A stretch of DNA of 64,000 nt from positions 124,001 through 188,000 of the forward strand of contig JAGIAT010000005.1 of NCBI GenBank assembly GCA_017744715.1, written 5' to 3'. The stretch comes from Niabella sp. (GTDB lineage Bacteria; Bacteroidota; Bacteroidia; Chitinophagales; Chitinophagaceae). Below are positions 8,564 through 17,598 of the stretch, in pieces (position 1 is the stretch's first letter; each line of letters starts with the position of its first letter). Made by a program: the position numbers and the translations under genes. Under the pieces are notes generated by a model that searched no databases, was not told where the DNA came from, and was given only the letters and a program-made list of their open reading frames with translations.

Positions 8564-9571
8564 ATGCGAATGACCCGATCCGGCCGGTTATCCGGTCCGC
8601 TGCTGGCAGCTGTTGTTGCCACAGCCCTGTGCGTTTCCTGTAAAAAGGACGACAAGATAAAATTTACGCCTCCCCTCAATGACCATTCGCTGCCCTCTGC
8701 AGCGGTGTATAACGTAAAAGTACTGGAGGCGGGTGAAAAGAAACTGCGGTTCGTTGTAGACCTTGCCGTGTTTAAGGATTCTAAAAACATGGAGTACGGA
8801 TTTGGTACCGGCCAGTTCTGGATCGATACCTTGCTGCGTGCCTATGCCTTTAAGCCGGTGCGTGCGGTGCTTTCCGGAGGTGGTACGGCAACCCGTTATT
8901 CATCCATTATGCTGATGGATCAAAGCGGCAGCACGGGCAGTACCGATCCTGACGATCTCCGGATTGATGCCGGAAAGATCTTCTGCAGGAATATGGCGCA
9001 GGAACATGAATCCTGGGTTTGGTGGTTTTCTGATGAGTATAAAGCCGTGGGTAAGGGTTTTAAATCCGACACAGCCATGTTGGTTAAAGATGTGGAAAGT
9101 GTACGCAATCTTGGAAAAGGCGGCACCAACCTTTACGGCGCTCAGTATGCAGCCACAGATGCATTGATCAAAAGCGGCACCAAACAAACAAAGGCCCTGC
9201 TTACGTTTACCGATGGAGAAGATAACCGGGGTGTTAAAACAAGCGCACAGGTGGTGGCCTTTGCAAAGGGCAATAATGTGCGGTTGTATAATGTGGGACT
9301 TGGCGCCTCTTCTGATGAATACCTTTATGATCAGGCCGTTGCTACCGGGGGCGCATTCATGTACGCGAAAGACGCCCAACAATTGATCAGCATGTTTGGA
9401 AACCTGGGCCGGCTGCTGGATGGCTCTGCAAAATTCTATTCAGTAGAGTGGGAGATGACGCCGGTAGGGAACGGCCCGGTGATCTCAAAAGGCGCGTACA
9501 ACCTTGTTTTGAAAGTGGTAACACCGTACGATTATACCATTGATGTGCCGGTTACCATCCGGTATCAGTAA
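8564..9571 (+). CDS. von Willebrand factor A domain lipoprotein
   Basis: Probably a cell-envelope lipoprotein: the N-terminus MRMTRSGRLSG is followed by a hydrophobic stretch ending LCVSC, with Cys 26 as candidate lipidation site (Cys at -3 makes the lipobox non-standard). The body is a VWA domain (about residues 105-285) with the metal-ion-dependent adhesion site D119-x-S121-x-S123 in MLMDQSGSTG, a later GGTNLYGA Thr position and the LTFTDGEDNRG Asp. A short C-terminal beta region follows. VWA domains bind proteins through a metal ion; the partner is unknown. Standalone gene, ended by the hairpin at 9590-9622. Confidence 0.85.
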   Translation: MRMTRSGRLSGPLLAAVVATALCVSCKKDDKIKFTPPLNDHSLPSAAVYNVKVLEAGEKKLRFVVDLAVFKDSKNMEYGFGTGQFWIDTLLRAYAFKPVRAVLSGGGTATRYSSIMLMDQSGSTGSTDPDDLRIDAGKIFCRNMAQEHESWVWWFSDEYKAVGKGFKSDTAMLVKDVESVRNLGKGGTNLYGAQYAATDALIKSGTKQTKALLTFTDGEDNRGVKTSAQVVAFAKGNNVRLYNVGLGASSDEYLYDQAVATGGAFMYAKDAQQLISMFGNLGRLLDGSAKFYSVEWEMTPVGNGPVISKGAYNLVLKVVTPYDYTIDVPVTIRYQ

Positions 9572-9589
9572 AACGGCTACACGGTTTTT

Positions 9590-9622
9590 GAAGCGGTTTA
9601 ACTTTGTTGAACCGCTTCTTTT
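9590..9622 (+). terminator. Terminator hairpin between the convergent VWA gene and plsX
   Basis: A perfect 9-bp stem, GAAGCGGTT with AACCGCTTC, has an 11-nt loop and is followed by TTTT on the plus strand. It overlaps the last codons of plsX, so it serves the plus-strand VWA gene. Confidence 0.6.
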
Positions 9623-10545
9623 AGTTTCTGCAATACCCCTGTCTGCAACATCTTTTCTGCTACATAAATCATATTACAAAAGGCGGTGGCCTTTGAAATA
9701 CCATGTCCGATGATTACGGGTTTTTCAATGCCGAGCACCGGTGTGCCGCCATAGATTTCAAAATTGAAACGGTTTAAATAGGCATTCTCCAATCCCTCAT
9801 TCCTGGAGATATCATAAATCGATTCTGCAAGTTTCAGGATGATGTTACCGGTAAAGCCATCGCAAACCATTACATCGGCTTTATCGTTAAAAGTATCACG
9901 TCCTTCAATATTTCCAATAAAGTTAATGGTGTTGTTCGCTTTTAAAAGCGCATAAGCTCCCTGGGTAAGCAGGTTGCCCTTGCCTTCTTCTTCGCCTACA
10001 TTTACCAGTCCTACTTTAGGTGCTTCAATGTCCAGGATGTGTTGGGCATACACAGATCCAAGGGTTGCAAACTGGTTTAGCTGCTCCGGTTTACAATCGG
10101 CATTCAGGCCTACATCCAGGATCAGGCCGGTGCGGCCGCCTTGTTTGGGAATGATGGAAGAGATCACCGGCCGCAGGATTCCTTCAATGGTTTTCAGATT
10201 GAATAAGGCGCCCACCAGCATGGCACCGGTGTTGCCGGCACTGATAAAGGCATCGGTTTTGTCCTGTGCCAGGTGTTGAAACCCGGTGGCAATAGAGGAG
10301 TGGGGCTTTTCTTTTAATGCCTTTGTGGGATGCTCCTGCATATCGATGACCTGTGTGGTTGGTACGATCCGGATAGGACCGGTTGGGATCTCTTCCCCGG
10401 CAATGATCTCATTTAACACAGCCTCGTCTCCAAACAGGGTTAATTGTACCGCTCCGCTTTTATTTTCAGAAAGATATTTTTTAATCCCACGCAATGCCTC
10501 AAGCGGAGCGAAATCACCCCCCATTGTATCAATACCAATATTCAT
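9598..10545 (-). CDS. plsX: Phosphate acyltransferase PlsX
   Basis: Converts acyl-ACP and phosphate to acyl-phosphate, the acyl donor for the first step of phospholipid synthesis, at the cytoplasmic membrane surface. The N-terminus MNIGIDTMGGDFAPLEALRG is the family signature; further conserved stretches are DTFNDKADVMVCDGFTGN and GIEKPVIIGHG. The start is taken at 10545 (315 aa) rather than the longer in-frame start at 10590, whose extra residues do not belong to the family. Third gene of the DUF177-rpmF-plsX cluster, a nearly universal arrangement. The usual next gene, fabH, is absent; a convergent VWA gene lies there instead. Confidence 0.95.
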   Translation of the reverse strand: MNIGIDTMGGDFAPLEALRGIKKYLSENKSGAVQLTLFGDEAVLNEIIAGEEIPTGPIRIVPTTQVIDMQEHPTKALKEKPHSSIATGFQHLAQDKTDAFISAGNTGAMLVGALFNLKTIEGILRPVISSIIPKQGGRTGLILDVGLNADCKPEQLNQFATLGSVYAQHILDIEAPKVGLVNVGEEEGKGNLLTQGAYALLKANNTINFIGNIEGRDTFNDKADVMVCDGFTGNIILKLAESIYDISRNEGLENAYLNRFNFEIYGGTPVLGIEKPVIIGHGISKATAFCNMIYVAEKMLQTGVLQKLKEAVQQS

Positions 10546-10646
10546 CATATACGGACTAAAATTAAAAATTCCAAACACATTACCAACCAAAGGTCGTCAA
10601 TGAATTTGGAATGAACAAGTTAAGTAAACTGGACTTAACGTTTTTT

Positions 10647-10841
10647 TTAAGCTTTTGAAGGCGCTTTTTCAGCAACAACTTTTCCTTTGTAAATCAGTTT
10701 CCCTTCGTTAACATAAGCGCGATGGCGTACATGCGTTTCGCCGGTAGCTACATCTGTTGTTAAGGTAGTTGAAGTTGCTTTATAGTGAGTCCTGCGTTTT
10801 GCGCTTCTTTGCTGGCTGTGCCTGCGTTTAGGATTTGGCAT
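10647..10841 (-). CDS. rpmF: 50S ribosomal protein L32
   Basis: A large-subunit ribosomal protein. The 64-aa sequence starts MPNPKRRHSQQRSAKRRTHY, the Bacteroidota form, which lacks the zinc-binding Cys pairs of some other L32 proteins. It lies between the DUF177 gene (51 nt upstream) and plsX (about 100 nt downstream) on the same strand. Confidence 0.97.
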   Translation of the reverse strand: MPNPKRRHSQQRSAKRRTHYKATSTTLTTDVATGETHVRHRAYVNEGKLIYKGKVVAEKAPSKA

Positions 10842-10892
10842 AACTAATGAAATTAAATAGTTCTAAATTATTATTTCTTCTTTTTATACAAC

Positions 10893-11444
10893 TTAATTGT
10901 CCAGGTCCCGGAATTTCTCCAGGTCTTTCCAGAGCGGATTGCTATCCTTTTTGGATTTGGCTTCTGCCTCCAGCTTATTCAGCATTTTCAACGCTTCGGG
11001 ATTGCACTGCGGTCCGTCTGCATTTTCAAAACCACAGGTTTTGTACATCGGGATGCTCAGGTTTATGAATTCATAAATCCAGTCTTCCACGTTCAGATGA
11101 CTTTCGCCCCGGCTGATATAGTATACGTCAGGATCCTCTTCCTGGTCGTTCATCAGTTCGGGTTCTTCCACTATTTTCACCGTGATGATAAATTCATCCC
11201 AAAGATCCAGTGAAATGGTGTTATTGCAGCGATCGCAAACTACATCAAGCTTGCCGCCTACTTCAAATTTCAGCATCATAAAACTGCTCTTTTTATCAAG
11301 CGACAGTTTTATATGTGCGTTGCAATTGGCAAAATCCTGCTGTTGAAATGCCTCAAAGAACCTGTCTGTTATTTCATAGTTAAACTCATGAACTCCCGGT
11401 TTTAAACCCACAAAGGCGATATCATACTCTCTTCGGTAAGCCAT
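10893..11444 (-). CDS. DUF177 (YceD-like) protein
   Basis: A 183-aa member of the DUF177/YceD family, whose bacterial and plastid members are linked to 23S rRNA accumulation and whose genes sit beside rpmF. Visible features are the CDRCNNTISLD pair of Cys in the middle, the following acidic stretch, and a C-terminal CGFENADGPQCNP pair in NLSIPMYKTC context, as usual in the family. First gene of the DUF177-rpmF-plsX operon, with a purine-rich ribosome-binding site (AGGGAGGAG) just before the ATG. Confidence 0.88.
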   Translation of the reverse strand: MAYRREYDIAFVGLKPGVHEFNYEITDRFFEAFQQQDFANCNAHIKLSLDKKSSFMMLKFEVGGKLDVVCDRCNNTISLDLWDEFIITVKIVEEPELMNDQEEDPDVYYISRGESHLNVEDWIYEFINLSIPMYKTCGFENADGPQCNPEALKMLNKLEAEAKSKKDSNPLWKDLEKFRDLDN

Positions 11445-11473
11445 GGCTCAACTCCTCCCTGTATTTAGGGATG

Positions 11474-11481
11474 CAAAGGTA
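11474..11481 (-). promoter_or_regulatory. Candidate -7 box TACCTTTG for the DUF177-rpmF-plsX operon
   Basis: On the minus strand TACCTTTG matches TAnnTTTG, about 30 nt upstream of the DUF177 ATG. No clear TTTG box is seen at the usual distance upstream. Confidence 0.5.
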
Positions 11482-11578
11482 TATAAATTATCTGAAACTG
11501 CCTAATCGGCAGTGGATAAGTTTGAAAAAATCGGAGCGGCCGGCGTGCACTTCCGGCATTGCGGGTCCTTCTTTTCCG

Positions 11579-12997
11579 TTACGGAAAGATTCCCAGCTCG
11601 GCATAAGTGGTAGCTACCTTATTGATTGCCACTACATAAGCTGCCGTACGCATATCCGGTATTTCGGGGTTATTGCGCCATTCTTCCATAATCTCGCGGG
11701 TGGCACCAATCATGGTTTCTTCCAATCCGCTGTATACAAGGTCTACCTCGTCTGCGCCATGCATGATCATTTTGCGGTTCTTTTCCGCTACTTTTTTTCC
11801 GGATAGATGCTCGAGTTCTTCCAGGATGGTTGTATTTACATTTTCCGTAAACCGTTTTTCCAGGCGGCCATACCGTACATGACTGAGGTTTTTCAGCCAT
11901 TCAAAATAAGAAACCGTAACACCACCGGCATTCAGGTACATGTCCGGTACCACCAGCACTCCTTTCTGAAGGAAGATCTCATCTGCTTCGGGTGTTAACG
12001 GACCGTTGGCCGCTTCCCCGATGATCTTTGCTTTTATGCGCGGGGCATTATTTTTATCGATCACATTTTCGAGTGCCGCGGGAATCAGGATATCGCATTC
12101 CAGTTCCAGTGTTTCCAGTGAGCTCTTGTGGTTGGTAGCGCCGTTAAAGTTAAGAATAGAACCGGTACGTCGCCGGTGCTGGAACACTTCTTCCACATCC
12201 AGCCCGTCTGCATTGCTGATGCCGCCTTCATACTCGGCAATACCTACAATAAGTGCGCCGGCTTCCTGAAAGAATTTAGCAGTATGGTAGCCCACATTTC
12301 CAAGTCCCTGTACAATTACCTTTTTGCCGGTTACACCGGTGGCCAGCCCCAGTTTTGCCATTTCTTCCGGCATATTGCAAACTTCCCGGATGCCAAAAAA
12401 TACACCGAGCCCGGTTGCTTCGCGGCGTCCTCTTACGCCGCCCTGGCTTACCGGCTTGCCGGTTACACATCCGGCCGCATCAATTTCCTGCGGATTCATG
12501 GCGCTATAGGTATCCACGATCCAGGCCATTTCCCGTTCGCCCGTACCATAATCGGGAGCGGGTACATCTGTAGCCGGGCCGATAAAATTTTTCTTGATCA
12601 GTTCCGATGTATAGCGGCGCGTGATCTTTTCCAGTTCATAGGGGGTATAGTTCTTCGGGTCGATCTTAATACCACCTTTACCGCCCCCAAAAGGCACGTT
12701 TACAATGGCACATTTATATGTCATGAGGGCCGCCAAAGCCATTACTTCATCCTGCGTTACCTGCATGGAAAAGCGGATGCCTCCTTTACAGGGTGTTTTG
12801 TGATGTGAATGCTGCACGCGATAGGCCTCAATCACTTCAATAGATCCGTTTTCACGTTTGATGGGGAAGCGCATCCGGTATACCGAATTGCAGGCGCTGA
12901 TCTGCTCCAGCAATCCTTTGTCCCACTTGGTGAATTTCGCTGCCTTATGAAAGCTTTTTTCTACGGCTTCAAAAAAATTGTACTGAACTTCAGACAT
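11579..12997 (-). CDS. Glu/Leu/Phe/Val family dehydrogenase, probably glutamate dehydrogenase
   Basis: Interconverts glutamate and 2-oxoglutarate plus ammonium with NAD(P). Catalytic-domain signatures include GGIRF, the active-site lysine in [13 protein letters not shown], and the [15 protein letters not shown] stretch; the Rossmann half has [11 protein letters not shown] (about residues 225-240) and later [12 protein letters not shown] and [16 protein letters not shown]. 472 aa is longer than the roughly 420 aa of many bacterial enzymes and fits the Bacteroidota form. Glutamate is the likely substrate, but leucine or valine cannot be fully excluded. Single gene downstream of the cytochrome-assembly genes, with its own start 55 nt after ccmD. 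Confidence 0.92.
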   Translation of the reverse strand: MSEVQYNFFEAVEKSFHKAAKFTKWDKGLLEQISACNSVYRMRFPIKRENGSIEVIEAYRVQHSHHKTPCKGGIRFSMQVTQDEVMALAALMTYKCAIVNVPFGGGKGGIKIDPKNYTPYELEKITRRYTSELIKKNFIGPATDVPAPDYGTGEREMAWIVDTYSAMNPQEIDAAGCVTGKPVSQGGVRGRREATGLGVFFGIREVCNMPEEMAKLGLATGVTGKKVIVQGLGNVGYHTAKFFQEAGALIVGIAEYEGGISNADGLDVEEVFQHRRRTGSILNFNGATNHKSSLETLELECDILIPAALENVIDKNNAPRIKAKIIGEAANGPLTPEADEIFLQKGVLVVPDMYLNAGGVTVSYFEWLKNLSHVRYGRLEKRFTENVNTTILEELEHLSGKKVAEKNRKMIMHGADEVDLVYSGLEETMIGATREIMEEWRNNPEIPDMRTAAYVVAINKVATTYAELGIFP

Positions 12998-13052
12998 AAT
13001 TTTATATTTTCAAATTAGCAATTTACGCAACAGTCTTCCGCATGGAAATCGG

Positions 13053-13268
13053 TTATTCGCCGGATTCCCGTTCCAGCCTTTTCAGCTTTTTTTCTACCCG
13101 GAACATATAAAAGAAGATGCCGAGCAGGATCACCAGCAATACGGCGATGACCACATAAATTCTTCCGTTGCTTCTCATCAGGTTTTCTGAAGCCGGTTGT
13201 GCCAGGGCAAGGCCGGGCAGGGCCAGCATCAGGATAAAGGTGCAAAAGCGGGCAATAGATTTTTTCAT
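13053..13268 (-). CDS. ccmD: CcmD family protein (cytochrome c maturation)
   Basis: A 71-aa protein with a signal-like N-terminus (MKKSIARFCTFILMLALPGLALAQ), one further membrane helix (about residues 38-57) and a charged C-terminus (FRVEKKLKRLERESGE). Size, topology and position directly after ccsA/ccmC identify it as the Bacteroidota CcmD-type protein, which assists heme delivery to CcmE in system I. Its ATG overlaps the ccsA stop codon (ATGA). A longer in-frame start at 13328 lies inside ccsA and is rejected. Confidence 0.8.
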   Translation of the reverse strand: MKKSIARFCTFILMLALPGLALAQPASENLMRSNGRIYVVIAVLLVILLGIFFYMFRVEKKLKRLERESGE

Positions 13269-13966
13269 TTTTTCAGAAGCGATTTTTCTTTCAATAAATT
13301 GATGCGGATCTTCAGCGTGGCGATCCATACACCCAGCAAGGCCCAGCCGATGAATGCAGGATATTCTACCATGCGCATCTGCGGACTTACGTCCTTAAAA
13401 TTCAATGCCGGGTTGCCCTCCTGTCCGGGATGCAAACTGGGAAGTAATCTTGGAACGATAAATATGGTGGGAAAAAGCATGGCAAAAGCGAAAATATTAT
13501 ACACTGCGCTCACCCGGGCTCTTTTATCCAGGTCGTTTATTGAATCCCTCAGGATCAGGTAGGCAAAGTAAATCAGCAGTGCTACTGCCGTTCCGATCAG
13601 TTTGGGCTCACGGGCTACGGCGCTGAACGATTGAAATGCAGGATTATTCGGGTCTGCCCAGGTATAACTGGCCCAGATGGCTCCGGTGGCGTAGCCCAGC
13701 AGGCCGAAAAAGATTCCTACGGTGGCGTAGTTTTTTGCGGCAATATCGTATTTCAGATTCATGGTGCGCAGGTACCGGATAGAATGTACCAACGAGCAGA
13801 TGAACAGCACCATCATCGCAGACCACATACCTACATGGTAAAACAGGTTACGACTGGTTTCTCCAAGAATCGGAAGATTGGGAACTTTAATAAGCAGTCC
13901 GGCTACAAGCGCGTATACCAACAGGATGATACAGAGGAATTTCCACCACGTTTTATACATATTCAA
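13265..13966 (-). CDS. Cytochrome c biogenesis protein CcsA/CcmC family
   Basis: A polytopic inner-membrane protein that handles heme for cytochrome c assembly. The 233-aa sequence shows about six hydrophobic segments, a periplasmic His in LFYHVGMWSAMM (about residue 41), a Trp-rich heme-binding stretch ATGAIWASYTWADPNN (about 115-130), and a second periplasmic His in PSLHPGQEGNP. The length and single heme-handling domain suit CcmC better than the larger CcsA or CcmF. Overlaps ccmD by 4 nt and has its own promoter box upstream. Confidence 0.88.
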   Translation of the reverse strand: MNMYKTWWKFLCIILLVYALVAGLLIKVPNLPILGETSRNLFYHVGMWSAMMVLFICSLVHSIRYLRTMNLKYDIAAKNYATVGIFFGLLGYATGAIWASYTWADPNNPAFQSFSAVAREPKLIGTAVALLIYFAYLILRDSINDLDKRARVSAVYNIFAFAMLFPTIFIVPRLLPSLHPGQEGNPALNFKDVSPQMRMVEYPAFIGWALLGVWIATLKIRINLLKEKSLLKK

Positions 13967-14000
13967 GTCTTAACAGTACACCTTAGTATTCTACAAAACA

Positions 14001-14029
14001 CAAAAGTAAGCGTAAAGTTGTTTATTCAA
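14001..14029 (-). promoter_or_regulatory. Promoter for ccsA/ccmC-ccmD (TTG-N18-TACTTTTG)
   Basis: On the minus strand TACTTTTG (14001-14008) matches the TAnnTTTG box and a TTG (14027-14029) lies 18 nt upstream. It is 35 nt before the ccsA ATG. The 213-nt gap between ccmB and ccsA otherwise holds nothing recognised, so ccmB and ccsA may be separate transcription units. Confidence 0.6.
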
Positions 14030-14179
14030 CCAAATTTGCAAATTGCATAAAGAAAACCGGCTTCTTATAGAAATTCGGTAAGTCCTGGATCATCTTCCTC
14101 CGGTTTTGATCAATAAAAAATCGAATAATTACCAGGATACGTAATTGCAAAGTGCACTGGTTTTTGAATGGTATCAGTG

Positions 14180-14833
14180 CTAATCTCTCCATAAGAAAGG
14201 GAAGAGGATCACCGAAAGCAAGGCTACCAGTATATCCAGCGCCACCAGCAACGCAATATCGTTCCACAGGATGATAAGATCGGGATTAAATGCGGCGTTC
14301 GTAATTTTCATCAGCAGCATCAGCTGGGGTACAATAATCGGGAACCCGAGGATGGCCATGATGGCTGCATTTTGCTGAGCTTTTGCAGCAATGGCCGCTA
14401 AAAATGTAAATACCATGCTCAGGCTCCAGCCGCCCAGCAGTACCAGGCCGGTAAAGGCAGGGATCTTTTGAACCGGGTTTCCCAGTAGGGCAAAAAAGAG
14501 CAGCAGGCTGATGAGGGACATCAGCAACATCAATACCGAATTAAACAACAGCTTGGCCAGTACAAAATGAACAGGGGAGGAAATGGAGTAAAAATAAAGC
14601 ATCCGTCCCCGGCTTTCCTGCAAAAAACTTTTGGCCACCGCATTGATGCAAATGAATAGCTGGATGACCCAGAAAAGTCCGTTCCAGATATTTCCTTCCG
14701 GTTCATCAATAACCAGGAAGAGTACAAAAACGGTTGCTGCTATATATAGTAAAATACCGTAAAAACTGTATTGCTGTCTCACTTCCAGCAATATGTCTTT
14801 TTTTATTAAGTGTATAATCGGATGTTGTGACAA
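14180..14833 (-). CDS. ccmB: Heme exporter protein CcmB (ABC transporter permease)
   Basis: Membrane subunit of the CcmABCD complex that releases holo-CcmE during cytochrome c maturation. The 217-aa sequence has an N-terminal cytoplasmic stretch HLIKKDILLEVRQQYS, six hydrophobic segments, and family residues such as RGRMLYFYSISSP and FPIIVPQLMLL. It starts 14 nt after tdk on the same strand. No ccmA ATPase gene is visible anywhere in the window. Confidence 0.88.
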   Translation of the reverse strand: MSQHPIIHLIKKDILLEVRQQYSFYGILLYIAATVFVLFLVIDEPEGNIWNGLFWVIQLFICINAVAKSFLQESRGRMLYFYSISSPVHFVLAKLLFNSVLMLLMSLISLLLFFALLGNPVQKIPAFTGLVLLGGWSLSMVFTFLAAIAAKAQQNAAIMAILGFPIIVPQLMLLMKITNAAFNPDLIILWNDIALLVALDILVALLSVILFPFLWRD

Positions 14834-14847
14834 AATGATCCTCGCAT

Positions 14848-15417
14848 TTAAACTTTATCAAAATAGCATTTACGGCAACGCGGCTCGTAGGCATCGGTGG
14901 CGCCCAGCATGATCTGCTCCTCGTCCGGGATCTTCCGGTACGAGTAGGTGGCAATGCTTCCGCATTTTACGCAAATGGCGTGCAGCTTGGTAATATAATC
15001 TGCTTTTGCCAGCAAAAAGGGCATCTGTCCGAACGGTTTTCCGGTAAAATCCATATCCAGCCCGGCCACAATTACCCGGATGCCCTGGTAAGCCAGGCGG
15101 TCGCACACATCGGGAAGCTCCGGATCAAAAAACTGAGCTTCGTCAATTCCAATAACATCGGCACCCTGGCCCAGCAACAGGATCTTTTGTGAATTATCAA
15201 CCGGTGTTGATAAAATGGCATTGGTATCATGGGAAACAATGCGCTCTTCATCGTAACGGGTATCCATTGCAGGTTTAAATATCTCCACGTTCAGGTTGGC
15301 GAATTTAACGCGCTTCAGTCTCCGGATCAATTCCTCCGTTTTACCGCTAAACATGGAACCGCAAATGACTTCGATCCACCCGCGACGGTCTCCTGTAAGA
15401 TTCGGTTCAATAAACAT
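14848..15417 (-). CDS. tdk: Thymidine kinase
   Basis: Phosphorylates thymidine with ATP (salvage). Type II kinase: P-loop GSMFSGKT at residues 20-27, the [11 protein letters not shown] stretch with the catalytic Glu and Gln, the substrate lasso [12 protein letters not shown], and a zinc site from CVKCGS and CRKC near the C-terminus. 189 aa, full length. Upstream of ccmB with a 14-nt gap; divergent from the acidic hypothetical at 15511. Confidence 0.96.
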   Translation of the reverse strand: MFIEPNLTGDRRGWIEVICGSMFSGKTEELIRRLKRVKFANLNVEIFKPAMDTRYDEERIVSHDTNAILSTPVDNSQKILLLGQGADVIGIDEAQFFDPELPDVCDRLAYQGIRVIVAGLDMDFTGKPFGQMPFLLAKADYITKLHAICVKCGSIATYSYRKIPDEEQIMLGATDAYEPRCRKCYFDKV

Positions 15418-15510
15418 CTGCTGTTTTTATTGGTACTACAACAATTTTTGGAGTGTTATTTGTATATTGCTATAGTTACATTGTGTCCATAATTGTTCAA
15501 AAGTAGGATA

Positions 15511-16257
15511 ATGCAGCGAATAGAAGCACTGATCGAAAAATTAAGAACTCAATTTAATAACAAGGCAGATTTATCTCAGTTACTGATCACCACACAAATG
15601 ATTCAGAAGGAGATTAATGGTGCCATGAAGGAGACGGCTGTTTTAGGAAGCAGCAATGTAGCGGTTTTTTTACCCAATACCCCACCCGTTGCCAAAGGCG
15701 GTGTCATCATTAAAGACAGGAACGGTGCTGAACGGGAGTATTTTCAGCTGGATCGTTTAAGTGAAGACGAAGCAGACGAAGAGGAACTGCGCCTGCTGGA
15801 GCTGCAGCATGATGCGGGTATGTATTCCGGCGCGCCGGAGGATACCTCTGTTGAAAAGAAAGATAAGCCTTCTAAGTGTTTAAAAGATAGATTGTTCGAT
15901 CCGCTTACTGAAGTGCCAACGCTTTTTCAGCAAATTCAAAAAGGTACTTCCGGGCGGGAAACCAAACCAGAGGCTGCCGTGGTTGAGGAACAGCAGGCAG
16001 ACGCCGGATCGCCGATGCTGATTGATGACCTCACAAACGATATTTCCGATATGGATAAGGAGCGCTTTGTAAAGAACCTTTTCCGGGGCGATGCGGTGAT
16101 GTACAATCGCAGTATTAAAACGATCAATAATTTTGATACCCTGTATGAAGCGGAATACTGGGTAAAGCGGGAGTTGAAAACAAAACTCGGATGGAACAAT
16201 AACCGGGATGTGGAATACTTCGACCGGCTGATCTATCGCAGGTTTTCACGGATATAG
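15511..16257 (+). CDS. Conserved hypothetical acidic protein, cytoplasmic
   Basis: Function not recognised. From the ATG at 15511 it is 248 aa with no signal peptide or membrane helix. The N-terminal 50 residues (MQRIEALIEKLRTQFNNKAD) look helical; an acidic run (LSEDEADEEELRLLELQ, about 84-100) and a low-complexity middle follow; the C-terminal 65 residues (MDKERFVKNLFRGDAV to DRLIYRRFSRI) are denser in aromatic and basic residues and look like the folded part. Its last 25 nt overlap the end of the convergent waaA gene. A TTG 18 nt upstream is an alternative but less likely start. Confidence 0.75.
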   Translation: MQRIEALIEKLRTQFNNKADLSQLLITTQMIQKEINGAMKETAVLGSSNVAVFLPNTPPVAKGGVIIKDRNGAEREYFQLDRLSEDEADEEELRLLELQHDAGMYSGAPEDTSVEKKDKPSKCLKDRLFDPLTEVPTLFQQIQKGTSGRETKPEAAVVEEQQADAGSPMLIDDLTNDISDMDKERFVKNLFRGDAVMYNRSIKTINNFDTLYEAEYWVKRELKTKLGWNNNRDVEYFDRLIYRRFSRI

Positions 16258-17483
16258 GCACATATAATATGCGTGGCTCCTGTATGTTCGGCTACAAACC
16301 GGCCGGCAGACTGGCCCGCTTCCTGCCGGAACTGCGGGTTGTTTTTTAATTCCTCTATTGCTGTTGTTAGCTGATCTTCAGTGCTATAACTTATAGCACC
16401 TCCATTTTTAATAAGTGCTTTTGCTTCCGCAAATTTTTCGTAATTAGGACCAAAAACTACAGGTTTTGAAAATACAGCCGCCTCAAGTGTATTGTGGATC
16501 CCCGATTTGTTAAATCCTCCTCCGATATACGTAATATCTGCATAATGGTATAACCGGGACAGCATGCCGATGTTGTCGATAACCAGCACCGAACCTTCGG
16601 GCTGTGGTTCCTCTTTTAACCGGGAAAAGCGTATAGCTCCCGGGAATAAGGTTGATATTTCATTGATGTGTTCTTCGTTAACCTCGTGAGGTGCAATAAT
16701 TAATGATATATTACTGTTTTTTAATTTAATATAAGATGCCAGCTTTTTTTCATCATCCGGCCAGGTGCTTCCGGCCACAACAGTAAAAAGCTTCCGGCGG
16801 GTGAAGGTTTCAATCGCCGGTATGGGGGTGAAGCCCGAGGCAATCTGAACCACCCGGTCGAACCGGGTATCTCCCGCCACCGTAATTTGATCTGCCGGCA
16901 TAACTGCGGCCAGCCGGTGTTTACTCTCCGCATTCTGAACGAAGATATGTGTGAAGCAGCGGAGCATTTTACGGTGAAAGCCGCCATAGGATTTAAAGAA
17001 AACCGCATTTTCCCGGAAAAGCGCCGAAACCAGCAGGGTGGGCGTGCCTGTTTTTTTTAACGCCTGCAGCAGGTGGTACCAGTATTCATATTTTACAAAT
17101 ACAGCCAGGGCCGGTTTAACGATCTGTATAAACCGCCGGGCATTCTGAGGCGTATCCAGCGGGAGGTAAAAGACCCAATCTGCATGTTCATAATTTTTCC
17201 GGATTTCATATCCGGAGGGGGAAAAAAAAGTAAGCAATACCCGGAAGCGGGGGTATTCCTTCTTAAGCGTTTCCAGGATGGTGCGTCCCTGCTCAAATTC
17301 TCCCAGCGAGGCACAATGCACCCAAATCACCGGCGCCGTATTGCCGGCAAGCGCTTGTTTCAGGCGCGGAAGCAGGTGTTTTCTGCCGGAGATCCATAGC
17401 TGCGCCTTTTTATTAAAAAAGGATGCTATGAAGATCGCCGCCCGGTAACTGTATAAAAAAAGCAGGTAAAATAATCGTGACAC
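16233..17483 (-). CDS. waaA: 3-deoxy-D-manno-octulosonic acid transferase (Kdo transferase)
   Basis: Adds Kdo from CMP-Kdo to lipid IVA at the inner membrane during lipid A-core synthesis. Family features are a short N-terminal membrane anchor (VSRLFYLLFLYSYRAAIFIAS), WVHCASLGEFEQGRTILE, the FVKYEYWYHLL stretch with TLLVSALFRENAVFFKSYG, VAGDTRFDRV, and the C-terminal YIGGGFNKSGIHNTLEAAVFSKPV nucleotide-binding region. There is no ATG. GTG at 17483 is chosen because a TACATTTG promoter box lies 13 nt upstream; a TTG at 17519 would precede that box. 416 aa is typical. Confidence 0.9.
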   Translation of the reverse strand: MSRLFYLLFLYSYRAAIFIASFFNKKAQLWISGRKHLLPRLKQALAGNTAPVIWVHCASLGEFEQGRTILETLKKEYPRFRVLLTFFSPSGYEIRKNYEHADWVFYLPLDTPQNARRFIQIVKPALAVFVKYEYWYHLLQALKKTGTPTLLVSALFRENAVFFKSYGGFHRKMLRCFTHIFVQNAESKHRLAAVMPADQITVAGDTRFDRVVQIASGFTPIPAIETFTRRKLFTVVAGSTWPDDEKKLASYIKLKNSNISLIIAPHEVNEEHINEISTLFPGAIRFSRLKEEPQPEGSVLVIDNIGMLSRLYHYADITYIGGGFNKSGIHNTLEAAVFSKPVVFGPNYEKFAEAKALIKNGGAISYSTEDQLTTAIEELKNNPQFRQEAGQSAGRFVAEHTGATHIICAYIRENLR

Positions 17484-17496
17484 TTGTTGTTTTTTG

Positions 17497-17529
17497 CAAA
17501 TGTAGTAAGGGAAGGGCAAGCTTTACAAA
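17497..17529 (-). promoter_or_regulatory. Promoter for waaA (TTTG-N21-TACATTTG)
   Basis: On the minus strand TACATTTG occupies 17497-17504 and TTTG 17526-17529. The transcription start would fall a few nt before the GTG at 17483, giving a very short leader and excluding the upstream TTG as the start codon. Confidence 0.55.
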
Positions 17530-17568
17530 TGGAGCTGCAATAGTACCGCTGTTTGCGCCAAATTTAGT

Positions 17569-17576
17569 TACCTTTG
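17569..17576 (+). promoter_or_regulatory. Candidate -7 box TACCTTTG for the DegT aminotransferase gene
   Basis: Exact TAnnTTTG match 22 nt before the ATG at 17599. No TTTG or TTG is found 17-21 nt upstream. Confidence 0.5.
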
Positions 17577-17598
17577 CAACCCAATTAAAGATGTAAAT

